The notes under the pieces: generated by a model
Told to the model about the DNA's origin: nothing
Databases searched by the model: none
What the model saw: the letters and a program-made list of their open reading frames with translations, nothing else
DNA from: Gemmatimonadaceae bacterium
GTDB lineage: Bacteria > Gemmatimonadota > Gemmatimonadetes > Gemmatimonadales > Gemmatimonadaceae
Length of the DNA stretch: 64,000 nt
Direction: 5' to 3'
Assembly: GCA_020851035.1 (NCBI GenBank)
Contig: JADZDM010000014.1
Coordinates: 39,626 to 103,625 of the forward strand
In this document: positions 26,158 to 35,734 of the stretch, one piece after another
How the letters are laid out: each line of letters begins with the position of its first letter
Numbering within the stretch: position 1 is the stretch's first letter
Made by a program: the position numbers and the translations under genes

Positions 26158-27717
26158 TCACGGCGCAGCGGAACTCGCTGCGCCCGTGCCGCCCCAGGTG
26201 TACGTCGGCTGTCCGATCACGCCGAGTTCCTTGGCGGGAACCGGCATCTCGTGCGGCGTGCCGGCAATCAGGCCGTCGATACGCCGGCGCCAGTAGTACG
26301 GCGCTGCGCCGAGGCCCATCAGCTCCAGCTCGTTCTCGTATCCGAGCTTGTCGATCAGGCCTGCCACACCGTCGCTGACTGCCGCGGCGCTCAGGCCACC
26401 GCGCGTGACGCGGGTCTTGTTGATCAGCGGCACCGCGCCGGCCAGTGCACCGGTGCGGATGAGTGCCTCGGCCCACAGCAGGTCGTTCTGCGTCGCCGTC
26501 ATGACCGGCGCCGGGCCATAGCCGGCCCAGATGCCCGACGGATCCTGCAGGCCGGTCAGGTCATACCGCATGAAGCCGATGTTCGACTGGTGGTACGAGC
26601 CGCGGCTCGGACGGAAGATGGCGTCACGGGAGTACACGAAGTCCGTGCCGCCCCGTGCCGTCTTCGGGATGGTGCCGAAGCCGTCCACGATCGACGCGTC
26701 ACCGAACGAGCCGTCGCCCAGGCGCTTGTCAGCCGAGTTCGGCTGCGGGTTGCCGGTCTCGGGCCACGGGGTGGCCTGGGTGGCCGGATCCAGCAGGTTG
26801 GCCACGCGGGTGTGCACGCGACCGGTGCTGAAGTCGTCGAACCAGGTCAGGATCTGGTGGCAGAACGAGACGCAGCCGTCGCCGACGAACACGAAGTCGA
26901 AGGCCGTGCCCGACGACATGCCCTTCTGCGTGTAGCCCAGCACCGTCGCCCAGTTCACCGTGGCGTTCTCGGCGGCGTTGCGCGGGTAATAGGCCAGCGT
27001 GATCGCGGACATGGTGTTCGCGATCTGGGCGATCTGCACGTTCGTGTACGACACGCCGTTGGTCCAGCTCGACGGCGTCGTGAAGGCATTGGCCGTCGCG
27101 ATCGTGGCGGCCGACTGCAGCTTCGCGATCGCGGCGTCCCGCATCTCCTTGCGGTTCGAGAACGCCAGCGTCGAGAGGTCCGTCGTCTCGTCGACGATGT
27201 ACCCCTTGTCGTAGTTGAGCGCGATGTAGCTGAGCGTGGCGCCGAGCATGAGCTCGGCGACGGCCTCGGAGCGCTTCGTGTCGGCCACGTTGTTGATCAC
27301 GGTGCCGGTCACGCGGATCGCCTTCAGCACGTCCACCGCCGACGAGACGGCGGAGTACATGCCCACCCACGGCACTTCCATGGAGGTGCGGCCGGCGGCG
27401 GCGTTGTCGTTCTGCCAGGGGCGCGTGAGGCGCTTGCCGTCGGCGTCGATGCTGGAATAGAAGTTCATGTTCCAGTTGTTCCACGACGCCGAGAACGACT
27501 GGGCCTGCGTGACCAGCACGCAGTTGCCCTCGCACCCGTCGTACGTGTTGAACCAGGTGCGCATGGTACCGCCCGCGACGGCCTCGAGGGCCGCCGGGTC
27601 GGCGAGCGCACGCTTGGCGTCCGGCTGGTTCGGGTTTTCGACATCCAGTGAGCCGCAGCCGGCAAGCGACAGGGTCGCCAGCACGCCCGCAGCACCCATG
27701 AATCGGGTCATCTTCAT
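26158..27717 (-). CDS. SusD/RagB-family outer-membrane lipoprotein (pair 1)
   Basis: A 519-residue substrate-binding lipoprotein that would cap the SusC porin encoded just upstream. The signal peptide ends in LSLAGC (lipobox, Cys about residue 21), followed by the family's N-terminal LDVENPNQPDAKRAL. TPR-like helices contain RSEAVAELMLGATLSYIAL and LLWAEALIRTGA. The C-terminal block GLGAAPYYWRRRIDGLI resembles the conserved RagB/SusD end region. There is a short Cys pair in DGCEGNC. The gap to the susC-like gene is 29 bp. The ligand cannot be predicted; many Gemmatimonadota pairs import peptides or glycans. Confidence 0.9.
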   Translation of the reverse strand: MKMTRFMGAAGVLATLSLAGCGSLDVENPNQPDAKRALADPAALEAVAGGTMRTWFNTYDGCEGNCVLVTQAQSFSASWNNWNMNFYSSIDADGKRLTRPWQNDNAAAGRTSMEVPWVGMYSAVSSAVDVLKAIRVTGTVINNVADTKRSEAVAELMLGATLSYIALNYDKGYIVDETTDLSTLAFSNRKEMRDAAIAKLQSAATIATANAFTTPSSWTNGVSYTNVQIAQIANTMSAITLAYYPRNAAENATVNWATVLGYTQKGMSSGTAFDFVFVGDGCVSFCHQILTWFDDFSTGRVHTRVANLLDPATQATPWPETGNPQPNSADKRLGDGSFGDASIVDGFGTIPKTARGGTDFVYSRDAIFRPSRGSYHQSNIGFMRYDLTGLQDPSGIWAGYGPAPVMTATQNDLLWAEALIRTGALAGAVPLINKTRVTRGGLSAAAVSDGVAGLIDKLGYENELELMGLGAAPYYWRRRIDGLIAGTPHEMPVPAKELGVIGQPTYTWGGTGAASSAAP

Positions 27718-27746
27718 CGGGTATATCTCCAGTGTTGGCGAGAGGA

Positions 27747-30700
27747 TCAGAAGCCGAGTTCGAGCATCATCGTGAACGTGCGGTACGCGGGATACGTGAA
27801 GTAGTCCACGCGGTAGCCGAACGGGCTGCCATCGCCGCCCGGGCCCGTCACGTCAGGATCGTAGCCCGAGTACTTCGTGTGCGTCCACAGGTTGCGGCCG
27901 ACGATACCGACGCGGGCCGTCTCCAGGCCGCCCACGCGCAGCGAGCGCATGATCGACTTCGGGATCTGGTAGTTCAGGGCCAGCTCGCGCAGGCGGACGA
28001 AGCCACCGTCTTCCACGAACTTGCTGTTCGGGTCGAAGTTGTTGTAGAAGGCCTGGAAGAAGCCCTGCGGCTTCTTGACCGCCGCGTTGCGCTGGTCGAA
28101 GTCCGTGTCGCGCAGCTCGTTGTACGGCCACTGGCGGGTGTAGTTGTAGATCTGGCCGCCCTTCTGCCAGGTCACCACGCCGTTCATCGTGAAGCCCTTC
28201 CACTGCAGCGTGTTGCTGAAGCCCATCGTGAAGTCGGGGTTCACGTCGCCGATCGGGCGCAGCGCCACGCCGTTCGCATCGAAGTACTTGAGCGGGCGCT
28301 CTGCGGCCGTGCCGTACGCGCTCTTGGCGACGTAGTAGCCCAGCTCGTTCAGCTGGTAGTCCGAGGCCGTGCCCGTGAGGGTGCCGTTCGTGATGTTCGT
28401 CGCCAGCTGGTCCGCCGTGCGGATCCAGTCGGAGCCGTAGATCACGCCGAAGGTCTGGCCGGCGGCGACGCGGAAGATGCGCGTGTTGCCGTCGTTCGGG
28501 TCGGGGCCCACCAGGAAGTCGGCCACGTTCAGCTCGGTGATCTTCGAGCGCGTGCGGTCACCGGTGATGTTCAGGCGCCAGAAGAAATCCTTCTTCGAGG
28601 CCAGCACGGCGCCGAAGGCGAATTCGTGGGTGGCGCCGTCGAGCGTGGCGGCGTTCACCCAGGTGTTCTGGTAGCCCGTGCCCGACGAGGTCGGGACCTT
28701 CAGGATCTGGTCACGCGTGTTCTTCTTCGAGTAGCTGTACTCGAAGCTGTAATTCCGCAGGAAGTTGATGTTGAACCCGGCCTCGGTCTCCTGCGAGAAG
28801 GCCGGCTTCAGGTTCGGGTTGCCGAGCGTGACCTTCGACGGGCTGCCGCCGTCGATCGAGAACGTCTCGTACTGCGCATCGAACTGCGGGCGCAGGCCGG
28901 CGGTGCCGTAGGACACGCGCAGCTTGCCCTCGTCCACGCCCGGGATCTTGAAGTCCTCGGTGAAGCGCCAGGCGCCCGAGGCGCGGACATACGTGGCGCT
29001 GCGGTTCTCGGAGCCGAACAGCGACGAGGCGTCGCGCCGCACGAGACCGTCGATCACGTAGCGATCCTTGATGTCGAACGTCGTGATCGCGAAGTAGTTC
29101 TGGTTGCGGATCGTCTGCGACTCGGACGTCGGGACGTTCGGGGCATTCAGGTCACCCTTCGCCGCCGCGCCGAACTCGGTCACGCCGCCCACCGTCAGCT
29201 TGTTCGCCTCGACGCGCAGGAAGTTCACCGCCTGGTCCTCGTAGACCGTCGCCAGCTTGGTCGTGTTCGTCAACCAGCCGAACGTCTTCGTGGCCGTCAG
29301 CGTCGCGCCGGTGTTGAAGGCGCGGTTCCCGGTGTAGCGCTGGCTCAGGTAGCCCTGGCCCGTGCCACCGATCGAGTTCAGGAAGCCGATCGGGATCAGG
29401 TTCTTGTTGTTCCGCGTGCTCTGGTCGTAGTTGAAGTTGCCTTCCGCCGTCAGCCACTCGAACGGCCGGTAGCTCACCTTGGCCGTGCCGGTGAAGCGGT
29501 TGCGGTCTTCGGAGATCGTCTGGTTGGCCAGGCGGTACAGCGGGTTCGACAGGTTGCCCGACGAGGGGGGCTGGCGGATGGCGGCCAGGTACGGCGTGCC
29601 GTCCGCGTTGTTCGCCGTGATGTCGATGTTCGGCTCCAGGAACCGGACGCCGAAGAACAGGCTGCCCTCGTTCGTCTGGTCGTTCGTGGACCGGCCGTAG
29701 AACATGCCGGTCGACAGGTTGATCTTCTCCGTGATCGCCTGGTCCACGTTGATGCGGAAGTTCTGGCGGCTGTAGCCCTTGAGCAGGGTCAGCACGCCCG
29801 TCTCCTGCGTGTTCTGCACCGAGGCGTTGAAGTTCGTGCCGCCCTTGCGCTGGCCGATCGAGATGTAGTTCGTCATCGTCGCGCCGGGCTTGAACACGGC
29901 CCCGAGCGCGTCGTACACGACCGGATAGCTGTTGTCCGAGATGTCGTCCGGCTCGGAGATGCGCTGGCCGTTGTCATCGAGCTTGAAGCCGCGCGACAGG
30001 CCGGTGGTGTTCGACGGGTCGAGCTGGAACGCCGTCGAGGTGTTCAGGCCGACCTTCTTCGGCAGGTAGCTCTGGCCGTACTCGTTGCGGAACTGGAAGT
30101 TCACCTGGCCTTCGGACAGGTTCGCGCCGCGCTTGGTGAAGATCTGGATCACGCCGTTCGCCGCATCGGAGCCGTAGAGCGAGCTCGCGGCCGCGCCCTT
30201 GATCACCTCGACGTGGTCGATGTCCTGCGAGTTGATGTCCGCCAGGCCGAGACGGGTGATGGTGCCGTCCACGATGATCAGCGGGTTCTGGCTGCCCGTC
30301 AGCGACGTGGCCGAGCGGAGCCGGATCGCCGGCTCACCACCGGGCGAGCCACTCACGGCCGTCACGCTGGCACCAGCCACGCGGCCGGCCAGGCTGCCCA
30401 CCGGCGAGATCGCCGGCACTTCCTTGATCGCGGTGTTGTCCACCACCGCCACGGCAAAGGCCGTCTTCTTCTGGCTCGTCGCGTCCGACACGCCCGTCAC
30501 GACCACCTGGTCGAGGTTGAGCACGTCACGCTCGAGGTCGAAGTCGCGGTCCACGCGACCCGGCGCGATGGCAATCGCCACCCGCTTCGGCTTGTAGCCG
30601 ATGTAGCGCACCACGAAGTTCAGCGTCCGGCCACGGTAGCGCGTTGCATCGATGGTGAAGCTGTACCGACCATCGGCCGACGTGTTGGAACCGACACCGA

Positions 30701-30860
30701 TCTCGGGAATGCCGACACTGGCGCCGCCGATCGGCTGCCCCTGCGTCGTCACCCGTCCCGCAAATACGGCCGCCTGCGCCGCCGCGACTTGTGCCCCTGC
30801 GGTCATTGCCGCAATCGCTGCGGCAAACCTCAGGGACTTGTTGAACAAGACACCGGCCAT
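27747..30860 (-). CDS. SusC/RagA-family TonB-dependent outer-membrane transporter (pair 1)
   Basis: A 1037-residue TonB-dependent transporter. The signal peptide (FAAAIAAMTAGAQVAAAQA) is followed by a carboxypeptidase-regulatory-like domain (VFAGRVTTQGQPIGGASV to DGRYSFTI). The plug starts near VVVTGVSDATSQKKTAF and contains PLIIVDGTI and HVEVIKGAAASSLYGSDAAN then GVIQIFTKRG, and a 22-strand-type barrel ends in the aromatic MMLELGF. ATG 30860 is supported by AGAGG seven bases upstream; an in-frame start at 30977 would add 39 residues before the signal peptide. The susD-like partner follows after 29 bp. Divergent from a stand-alone plug-domain gene. Confidence 0.93.
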   Translation of the reverse strand: MAGVLFNKSLRFAAAIAAMTAGAQVAAAQAAVFAGRVTTQGQPIGGASVGIPEIGVGSNTSADGRYSFTIDATRYRGRTLNFVVRYIGYKPKRVAIAIAPGRVDRDFDLERDVLNLDQVVVTGVSDATSQKKTAFAVAVVDNTAIKEVPAISPVGSLAGRVAGASVTAVSGSPGGEPAIRLRSATSLTGSQNPLIIVDGTITRLGLADINSQDIDHVEVIKGAAASSLYGSDAANGVIQIFTKRGANLSEGQVNFQFRNEYGQSYLPKKVGLNTSTAFQLDPSNTTGLSRGFKLDDNGQRISEPDDISDNSYPVVYDALGAVFKPGATMTNYISIGQRKGGTNFNASVQNTQETGVLTLLKGYSRQNFRINVDQAITEKINLSTGMFYGRSTNDQTNEGSLFFGVRFLEPNIDITANNADGTPYLAAIRQPPSSGNLSNPLYRLANQTISEDRNRFTGTAKVSYRPFEWLTAEGNFNYDQSTRNNKNLIPIGFLNSIGGTGQGYLSQRYTGNRAFNTGATLTATKTFGWLTNTTKLATVYEDQAVNFLRVEANKLTVGGVTEFGAAAKGDLNAPNVPTSESQTIRNQNYFAITTFDIKDRYVIDGLVRRDASSLFGSENRSATYVRASGAWRFTEDFKIPGVDEGKLRVSYGTAGLRPQFDAQYETFSIDGGSPSKVTLGNPNLKPAFSQETEAGFNINFLRNYSFEYSYSKKNTRDQILKVPTSSGTGYQNTWVNAATLDGATHEFAFGAVLASKKDFFWRLNITGDRTRSKITELNVADFLVGPDPNDGNTRIFRVAAGQTFGVIYGSDWIRTADQLATNITNGTLTGTASDYQLNELGYYVAKSAYGTAAERPLKYFDANGVALRPIGDVNPDFTMGFSNTLQWKGFTMNGVVTWQKGGQIYNYTRQWPYNELRDTDFDQRNAAVKKPQGFFQAFYNNFDPNSKFVEDGGFVRLRELALNYQIPKSIMRSLRVGGLETARVGIVGRNLWTHTKYSGYDPDVTGPGGDGSPFGYRVDYFTYPAYRTFTMMLELGF

Positions 30861-31162
30861 TGGGGTACCTCTTGGGATGGAGGAGTGGACCGCGACTGCA
30901 ACCACGACGTGAACTGCGGCGGCACGGAGAAGCGACATGTCGGCCTCGCCCCTGTGGACCAGGGGTGAAACCGGCACGCCGGATCGCGCGTATACCGTTC
31001 CTGTGCGGCCGGCCAGCTTCAGCCGGGCAACGCTTCGTTACCAGTATCATCCCGAATTCACGCGGGGGCAATGGCGCGTCCGCTCGAGTTTTTGCGGCCG
31101 GGCTCGCTTGACGCTCCCCCCCGCGCTTGACCCCTCCGCGCGCGCCGGCCACGTTCCACCGC
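30861..31162. other. Intergenic region between SusC pair 1 and divergent plug-domain gene
   Basis: 302 bp without a supported gene; it should hold two divergent promoters. TA-rich islands occur (GGTATACGC on the minus strand near 30988, GATACTGGTAACG near 31040), but no well-spaced -35/-10 pair was found. Confidence 0.4.
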
Positions 31163-31999
31163 GTGACGCCCCTCGTCCCCCGCCTCCTGCTGGCGACTGT
31201 GCTGGTCGCCCTCTCCCCGCCTGTCACGGCGTGGGCGCAGGCGCGCAACGCCCGGCTCTCCGGCGCTGTCGTCGACAAGTCCAGCGGCTCGCCCCTGCCT
31301 GGCGCCACGGTCGTCGTCCTGGGCGACGGCCGCATCAAGACCACCGACTCGACCGGGGTGTTCCTCTTCGATCGCCTCCCCTCCGGCATCGCCCGCTTCC
31401 TCGTCCGCCACCCCGCGTTCCCGGCCGGCGCGCTCATCGTCGCCCTCGCCCCGGGCGAGATCATGGCGCACAACGTCGAGCTCGATTCGACCTCGGTCGA
31501 GGCGCAGCGACAGGCACGGCGCGACGCAGCAGCCCAGGCCGCTGCGCAGGCGCCAGCCACCCGCGCCGCCAACGGACAGGTCCTGGCCCCGGTGCTGGTC
31601 GAAGCCGAACGGTCCCGCGGCCCACGCTTCGCCAACTTCGAGCGGCGCCAGAAAACCGGGTCCGGACAGTACCTCGTGCGCGAGCAGATCGAACAGGGCG
31701 GCTTCTCCACCCTGCAGGACATCGCCCGCAGCCTGCGAGGCGTGAACGTGGAATGTTCAGGCGGCCCGAACGGGTGCCAGATCCGCATGGTCCGCGCCCC
31801 GATGCGATGCTTCCCCGAATACGTCGTCGATGACAACCTCGACAACGTCTTCGGGCCACTCGTCTCGGTGCGCGACATCGAGGCGATGGAGGTCTACACC
31901 GGCCCCGCCGACGTGCCGGGTGAGTACGCGGGCCGCAACGCCGGCTGCGGCGTGATCGTGATCTGGACCCGCTCCGGCCCGCCGCGCAAGAAGAAGTAG
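31163..31999 (+). CDS. Secreted stand-alone TonB-plug-like protein (no barrel)
   Basis: A 278-residue protein. The signal peptide (LLLATVLVALSPPVTAWAQA) is followed by a carboxypeptidase-regulatory-like domain (LSGAVVDKSSGSPLPGATVV), an Ala/Gln-rich linker, and a plug-like domain: STLQDIARSLRGVNVEC, CFPEYVVDDN, SVRDIEAMEVYTGPADVP, then CGVIVIWTR. These match the core strands of a TonB-receptor plug (IVVDG, IEVLKG, NGVIxITTK), but the protein ends there with no beta barrel. It has four Cys in the mature region, two shared with the plug-like proteins at 44431-45573 and 45604-46794. GTG 31163 was preferred to TTG 31127 because the signal peptide begins there; this is uncertain. Function unknown. 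Confidence 0.72.
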   Translation: MTPLVPRLLLATVLVALSPPVTAWAQARNARLSGAVVDKSSGSPLPGATVVVLGDGRIKTTDSTGVFLFDRLPSGIARFLVRHPAFPAGALIVALAPGEIMAHNVELDSTSVEAQRQARRDAAAQAAAQAPATRAANGQVLAPVLVEAERSRGPRFANFERRQKTGSGQYLVREQIEQGGFSTLQDIARSLRGVNVECSGGPNGCQIRMVRAPMRCFPEYVVDDNLDNVFGPLVSVRDIEAMEVYTGPADVPGEYAGRNAGCGVIVIWTRSGPPRKKK

Positions 32000-32018
32000 C
32001 CGCCGCTCGACCGGCTAC
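31996..32018. terminator. Small hairpin over two convergent stop codons
   Basis: A 7-bp perfect stem GTAGCCG (31996-32002) and CGGCTAC (32012-32018) contains the TAG stops of both converging genes. The stem is short; it may act as a weak bidirectional terminator. Confidence 0.35.
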
Positions 32019-35000
32019 CGGCGTCGGACCACCACCTCGCGCTGGTCCGACGCCACCGGCTCCACCTGCTCACGGCCATCCGGCCACCGCACCCAGACCC
32101 CGGTCATCCGGGTGGTCCGTGCGAGCACCTGCGCCGCGGCGTCCATCGACCAGTAGCCGCTGCCGGCGCGCAGCACCCGCACCGGCCCGCGCCGCGTCCC
32201 CGACACCACCGCCACCTGCGCCCCGATCGCGAGCGGGTTCGACGGCAGACCCTCCAGCCGCACCCGCACCCCAGGCGTCGCCCGGGCGTTGCGCCACAGT
32301 GTCATCGGCCCGCCGTTCTGCGACACGGCCAGGTCCACGCGCCCGTCGCCATCGTAGTCGGCGGCCGCCGCGCCACGCTGGTCACCCGGCACCGAGATGC
32401 CGCTCTGCTGCACCGTCTGCGCACGAAAGCTCCCCGCGCCATCGCCAAGCAGGAGCAGGCCGACGCCGGCGTCGAAGCGCATGGTGTTGATCTCGGTGGG
32501 ATGGAAGTTCTGCGCGAGAAACAGGTCCTCCGCCCCGTCACCATCGAAGTCCGCCACCACGCTGCCGAACGACGGCGCCAGCTGCGCGGCGGTCGGCAGG
32601 GGACGCGCCTCGAAATGGTCGCCGCGATTGAGCAGCAGCACGTGGTCGAACGTGGTGGCCCCCACCCGCACCGCCTGCGCCGCCGCCGGCCCCAGCACGG
32701 TTTCCACGTCCGCCGCCGCGAACTCGGCGAACGTCGCGAACGTCGCCTTCACCGACGGCAGCGCCGCCCCGATGCGCGCGAAGCCGTCCAGCGGCATCTC
32801 GCGCTGCGTCCGCGCGTCGCGCTGCGCGAAGAGCAGGCCGAGGCGGTCGCCGTCCATGCGGGCCACGAACAGCGCATACGGCGCCGCCTCGCTCGCCTTC
32901 CACGGCACGTTGCGGCCCCAGCTCGTGGCGACGAGGTCGAGCTTGCCGTCCCCGTCGAAGTCGCCGGCGTTGACACCGTTCCAGCGGCTCGAGCGCGTGC
33001 GCAGCCCCATCGCCTCGGTCACGTCGCGGAAGGTGCCGTTGTCGTTGTGCAACACGCGCACCGGCCCGAACTCCACCGCCAGCACCAGCTCCGGCTTCGC
33101 GTCGCCATCCAGGTCCGCGAACAGTGCCGATGACACGAGGCCGAGCGCCGACATCGCCCGCGCGTTGGCCGGGTCGTCGGTGAAGGTGCCATCCGGTTGG
33201 CCAAGCAGGAGGCGGGAGCGCGCGGGGAGCGGCCAGAGGCCCGGAATGACCCGCGCCCCGACGAACAGGTCCGGCACGCCATCGCCGTTCACGTCGGCCA
33301 TCGCCAGCGGCCCGATGCTGGCGGCATCACCGGCCACCGCCGGCACCGGCGCCCCGATGCGCGAGCCGGCGGCGAAGGTCAGCACCGCTGGCATCGCCCG
33401 CGCGGCGGCGGTGTCGGGTGCCTCGTAGCTGGACTGGCCGGCGAGCAGCGCGCTGGTGCCACCCGCCGTGGTGTGGGGCAGCACGGTGGTGAGGTCGGCC
33501 AGTTGCACGCCGCCGCCCACCGCCATCGGCACGAAGCGCGCACCGTCGTTGCGCAGCACCTGGAGCGCGCCGCCGCGTCCACTGCCGAAGACGAGGTCCA
33601 CGCGGCCGTCACGATCGACGTCGATCCAGCTCACGCCGGGCCCGAGCTGGCTGAAGCGGTTGGGCAGCAGCGGCTGGCGCTTGAAGTCGGCGTAGAGCGA
33701 GTCGACGTGCGCGGCGCCGCCAAGCAGCGGTGTCGCGTCGGCGAACAGGGCGGGTCGCGCACGGTCACCGGATGGCGCCGGGACAATTCGTGCACTGTCA
33801 CCGAATTGCGTGAGGGACGGCTCCGCGATCTCGTAGAGGCGGTCGGGACGGATGCCCTGGATGCGGCTCTCCCGGCCGCTCCGCCAGCGCACGTGGATCG
33901 AGAGCGCGGTATCCCGCGCGGCGAAGGTGAGCTGGGCGTCGCTCCCCGAGAGGTAGTAGCCGCCCGCCGTCATCTCGCGCGACTGCACGGGGCCGGTGGC
34001 ACCCGTGACGGTCACCACCGCACCGATGCCCTGCGTGTTGGCGCCCTGCCCCTTCAGCCGCACTGACACGCGCGGTGCCGCCGTGCGGTTGCGGTACACC
34101 ACGCTGGGCGCGTCCAGGCGCGTCACCACCATGTCCAGCGCGCCGTCGCCATCCAGGTCACCGAGGGCGATTCCCTGTGAGATGGCCTCGTCGGTGCCGA
34201 AGTCCCAGGCCGCACTCGCATCGGTGAACTGGAGGTCTCCGCCGTTGCGGAACGCGATGCTGTGCGTGGCCAGGCGCGGGAACTCCTTCGACTCGCGGTT
34301 CCACGGCACGCGCGGGAAGCTGTTGCGGATGCGGTCGTACGGATCGGCCTCGCGCACGTCGTAGCGGTGGCCGTTCACCGTCAGCAGGTCCTCGAAGCCG
34401 TCGAGGTCCACGTCGAGGAAGGCCGAGCCCCAGGTCCAGTCGGTGGCCGTCACGCCGGCGAAGTCGGCAACCTGCGCGAAGGTGCCGTCACCGCGCGCGA
34501 GCTGCAGCATGTTGCGCATCCACTGCGTGCGCTCGGGCGACAGCCCCACCGGCTTCTGCTGCGGCGTGTGCGTCGGCACCTGGCGCTGCTGTGCCGCGAG
34601 CGTCGGTGCCAGCATGTCGCTCGTGAAGATGTCGACGAGCCCGTCGCGGTTCACGTCGGCGAAGTCCACCGACATGCAGGTGTTGCTGGTGGCGCGCAGC
34701 GCCATCGTCGGTGCCAGCCGGAAGTTGCCGCGACCGTCGTTGAGCCAGAACTGGTCGGGGTCCTCCAGGTCGTTGCAGACGTAGAGGTCGGGCGCGCCGT
34801 CGCCGTTCACGTCGTAAAAGCGGGCGGCGAGCCCGAAGTAGTCGGGCTCCGTCGCCAGCGGACGGCCCGCCTCGTCGCGGAAGCGGTCGCCCTGCACCGG
34901 CGTGCGCGTGAAGTGCCCCGTCCCGTCGTTGAGGAAGAACAGGTCGGGTTCCGCCCGCTGCGACCGCAGGAACCCACCGAGGTCAGGGCGCTTCTCGACG

Positions 35001-35734
35001 CGGTACTCCTTCACCCACGCATCGACCACCACCACCGAATCACCCACCTTCCGCAGCACCTGGTCGAACGCGCGCTGCTGCGGCGTGTAGGCGTCGAGCG
35101 CGTTGCGCACCTTGTATGTGGTGACGTACAGGTCGAGCGAGCCGTTGCCGTCCACGTCGGCGAGGGTCATGGTGGAGGCGTTGTAGCCGCCCGTGAGCCC
35201 GCTTCCCGCAGTCGCATTCGTGAAGTGCCCACGGCCATCGTTGGTGAACAGCAGCACCGGGCCGCCGAAGGTGCCGGCGATCAGGTCGAGGTCGCGGTCA
35301 CCATCCACGTCGGCCAGCACCACGCTGGTGGTCTGCACACCGGTGAAATCCAGGCCGCTGGCTTTCGTCACGTCGGTGAACCGGAAGTCGCCATCGTTGT
35401 GGTACAGCGCGGCCGGTGCTTCCTCCGACGCCAGCACCACATCCGGCCGCGCGTCGCCATCCACGTCGCCCAGTGCCACGCCCGCACCGTCCAGCAGGCC
35501 GCGGTTGTCCAGGCCGCGCGTCTCGTCGATGTCGTTGCGATGGGTGAGCCCGGTGCGCGATGCCGTCAGCAATTCGAAGCCGGCGTCACCGCGGCGGGGC
35601 ACGGCCAGTGCGCGCCAGCGATGGCCGGCGGCCTCGTGCCAGCTCGTGTCCACGGCCGGCGCACCGCTGCATCCCGCCACCACGGCGGCCGCGGCGACCA
35701 CCGCCGCCGCGCGCCACGCCCGCAACGGGTTCAT
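32015..35734 (-). CDS. Giant FG-GAP/VCBS lipoprotein with two ASPIC/UnbV-like domains (CRTAC1-like)
   Basis: A 1239-residue predicted lipoprotein (lipobox VAGC near residue 21). It has two similar halves. Half one: seven FG-GAP repeats with calcium-binding motifs (DVDGDARPD, DVDGDRDLD, DVDGNGSLD, DVNGDGAPD, DVNRDGLVD, DVDLDGFED, DLDGDGALD), then an ASPIC/UnbV-like domain at about 545-640. Half two: DVDRDGRVD, DVNGDGVPD, DLDGDAKPE, DFDGDGKLD, DFDGDGAED and DYDGDGRVD, then a second ASPIC-like domain from about 1150 to the end (WVRWPDGREQ). Start ATG 35734 overlaps the stop of the upstream haloperoxidase-like gene (ATGA), so the two are translationally coupled. Probably a surface beta-propeller protein; ligand unknown. 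Confidence 0.88.
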   Translation of the reverse strand: MNPLRAWRAAAVVAAAAVVAGCSGAPAVDTSWHEAAGHRWRALAVPRRGDAGFELLTASRTGLTHRNDIDETRGLDNRGLLDGAGVALGDVDGDARPDVVLASEEAPAALYHNDGDFRFTDVTKASGLDFTGVQTTSVVLADVDGDRDLDLIAGTFGGPVLLFTNDGRGHFTNATAGSGLTGGYNASTMTLADVDGNGSLDLYVTTYKVRNALDAYTPQQRAFDQVLRKVGDSVVVVDAWVKEYRVEKRPDLGGFLRSQRAEPDLFFLNDGTGHFTRTPVQGDRFRDEAGRPLATEPDYFGLAARFYDVNGDGAPDLYVCNDLEDPDQFWLNDGRGNFRLAPTMALRATSNTCMSVDFADVNRDGLVDIFTSDMLAPTLAAQQRQVPTHTPQQKPVGLSPERTQWMRNMLQLARGDGTFAQVADFAGVTATDWTWGSAFLDVDLDGFEDLLTVNGHRYDVREADPYDRIRNSFPRVPWNRESKEFPRLATHSIAFRNGGDLQFTDASAAWDFGTDEAISQGIALGDLDGDGALDMVVTRLDAPSVVYRNRTAAPRVSVRLKGQGANTQGIGAVVTVTGATGPVQSREMTAGGYYLSGSDAQLTFAARDTALSIHVRWRSGRESRIQGIRPDRLYEIAEPSLTQFGDSARIVPAPSGDRARPALFADATPLLGGAAHVDSLYADFKRQPLLPNRFSQLGPGVSWIDVDRDGRVDLVFGSGRGGALQVLRNDGARFVPMAVGGGVQLADLTTVLPHTTAGGTSALLAGQSSYEAPDTAAARAMPAVLTFAAGSRIGAPVPAVAGDAASIGPLAMADVNGDGVPDLFVGARVIPGLWPLPARSRLLLGQPDGTFTDDPANARAMSALGLVSSALFADLDGDAKPELVLAVEFGPVRVLHNDNGTFRDVTEAMGLRTRSSRWNGVNAGDFDGDGKLDLVATSWGRNVPWKASEAAPYALFVARMDGDRLGLLFAQRDARTQREMPLDGFARIGAALPSVKATFATFAEFAAADVETVLGPAAAQAVRVGATTFDHVLLLNRGDHFEARPLPTAAQLAPSFGSVVADFDGDGAEDLFLAQNFHPTEINTMRFDAGVGLLLLGDGAGSFRAQTVQQSGISVPGDQRGAAAADYDGDGRVDLAVSQNGGPMTLWRNARATPGVRVRLEGLPSNPLAIGAQVAVVSGTRRGPVRVLRAGSGYWSMDAAAQVLARTTRMTGVWVRWPDGREQVEPVASDQREVVVRRR

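Noticed and set aside
27732..30968. A 1078-codon open frame on the plus strand opposite SusC pair 1 (and a similar 983-codon frame at 50467-53418 opposite SusC pair 2)
   Set aside because: The translations are Arg/His/Val-rich with no domain, and they mirror the codon pattern of the real SusC genes. High-GC coding DNA routinely leaves an antisense frame open.
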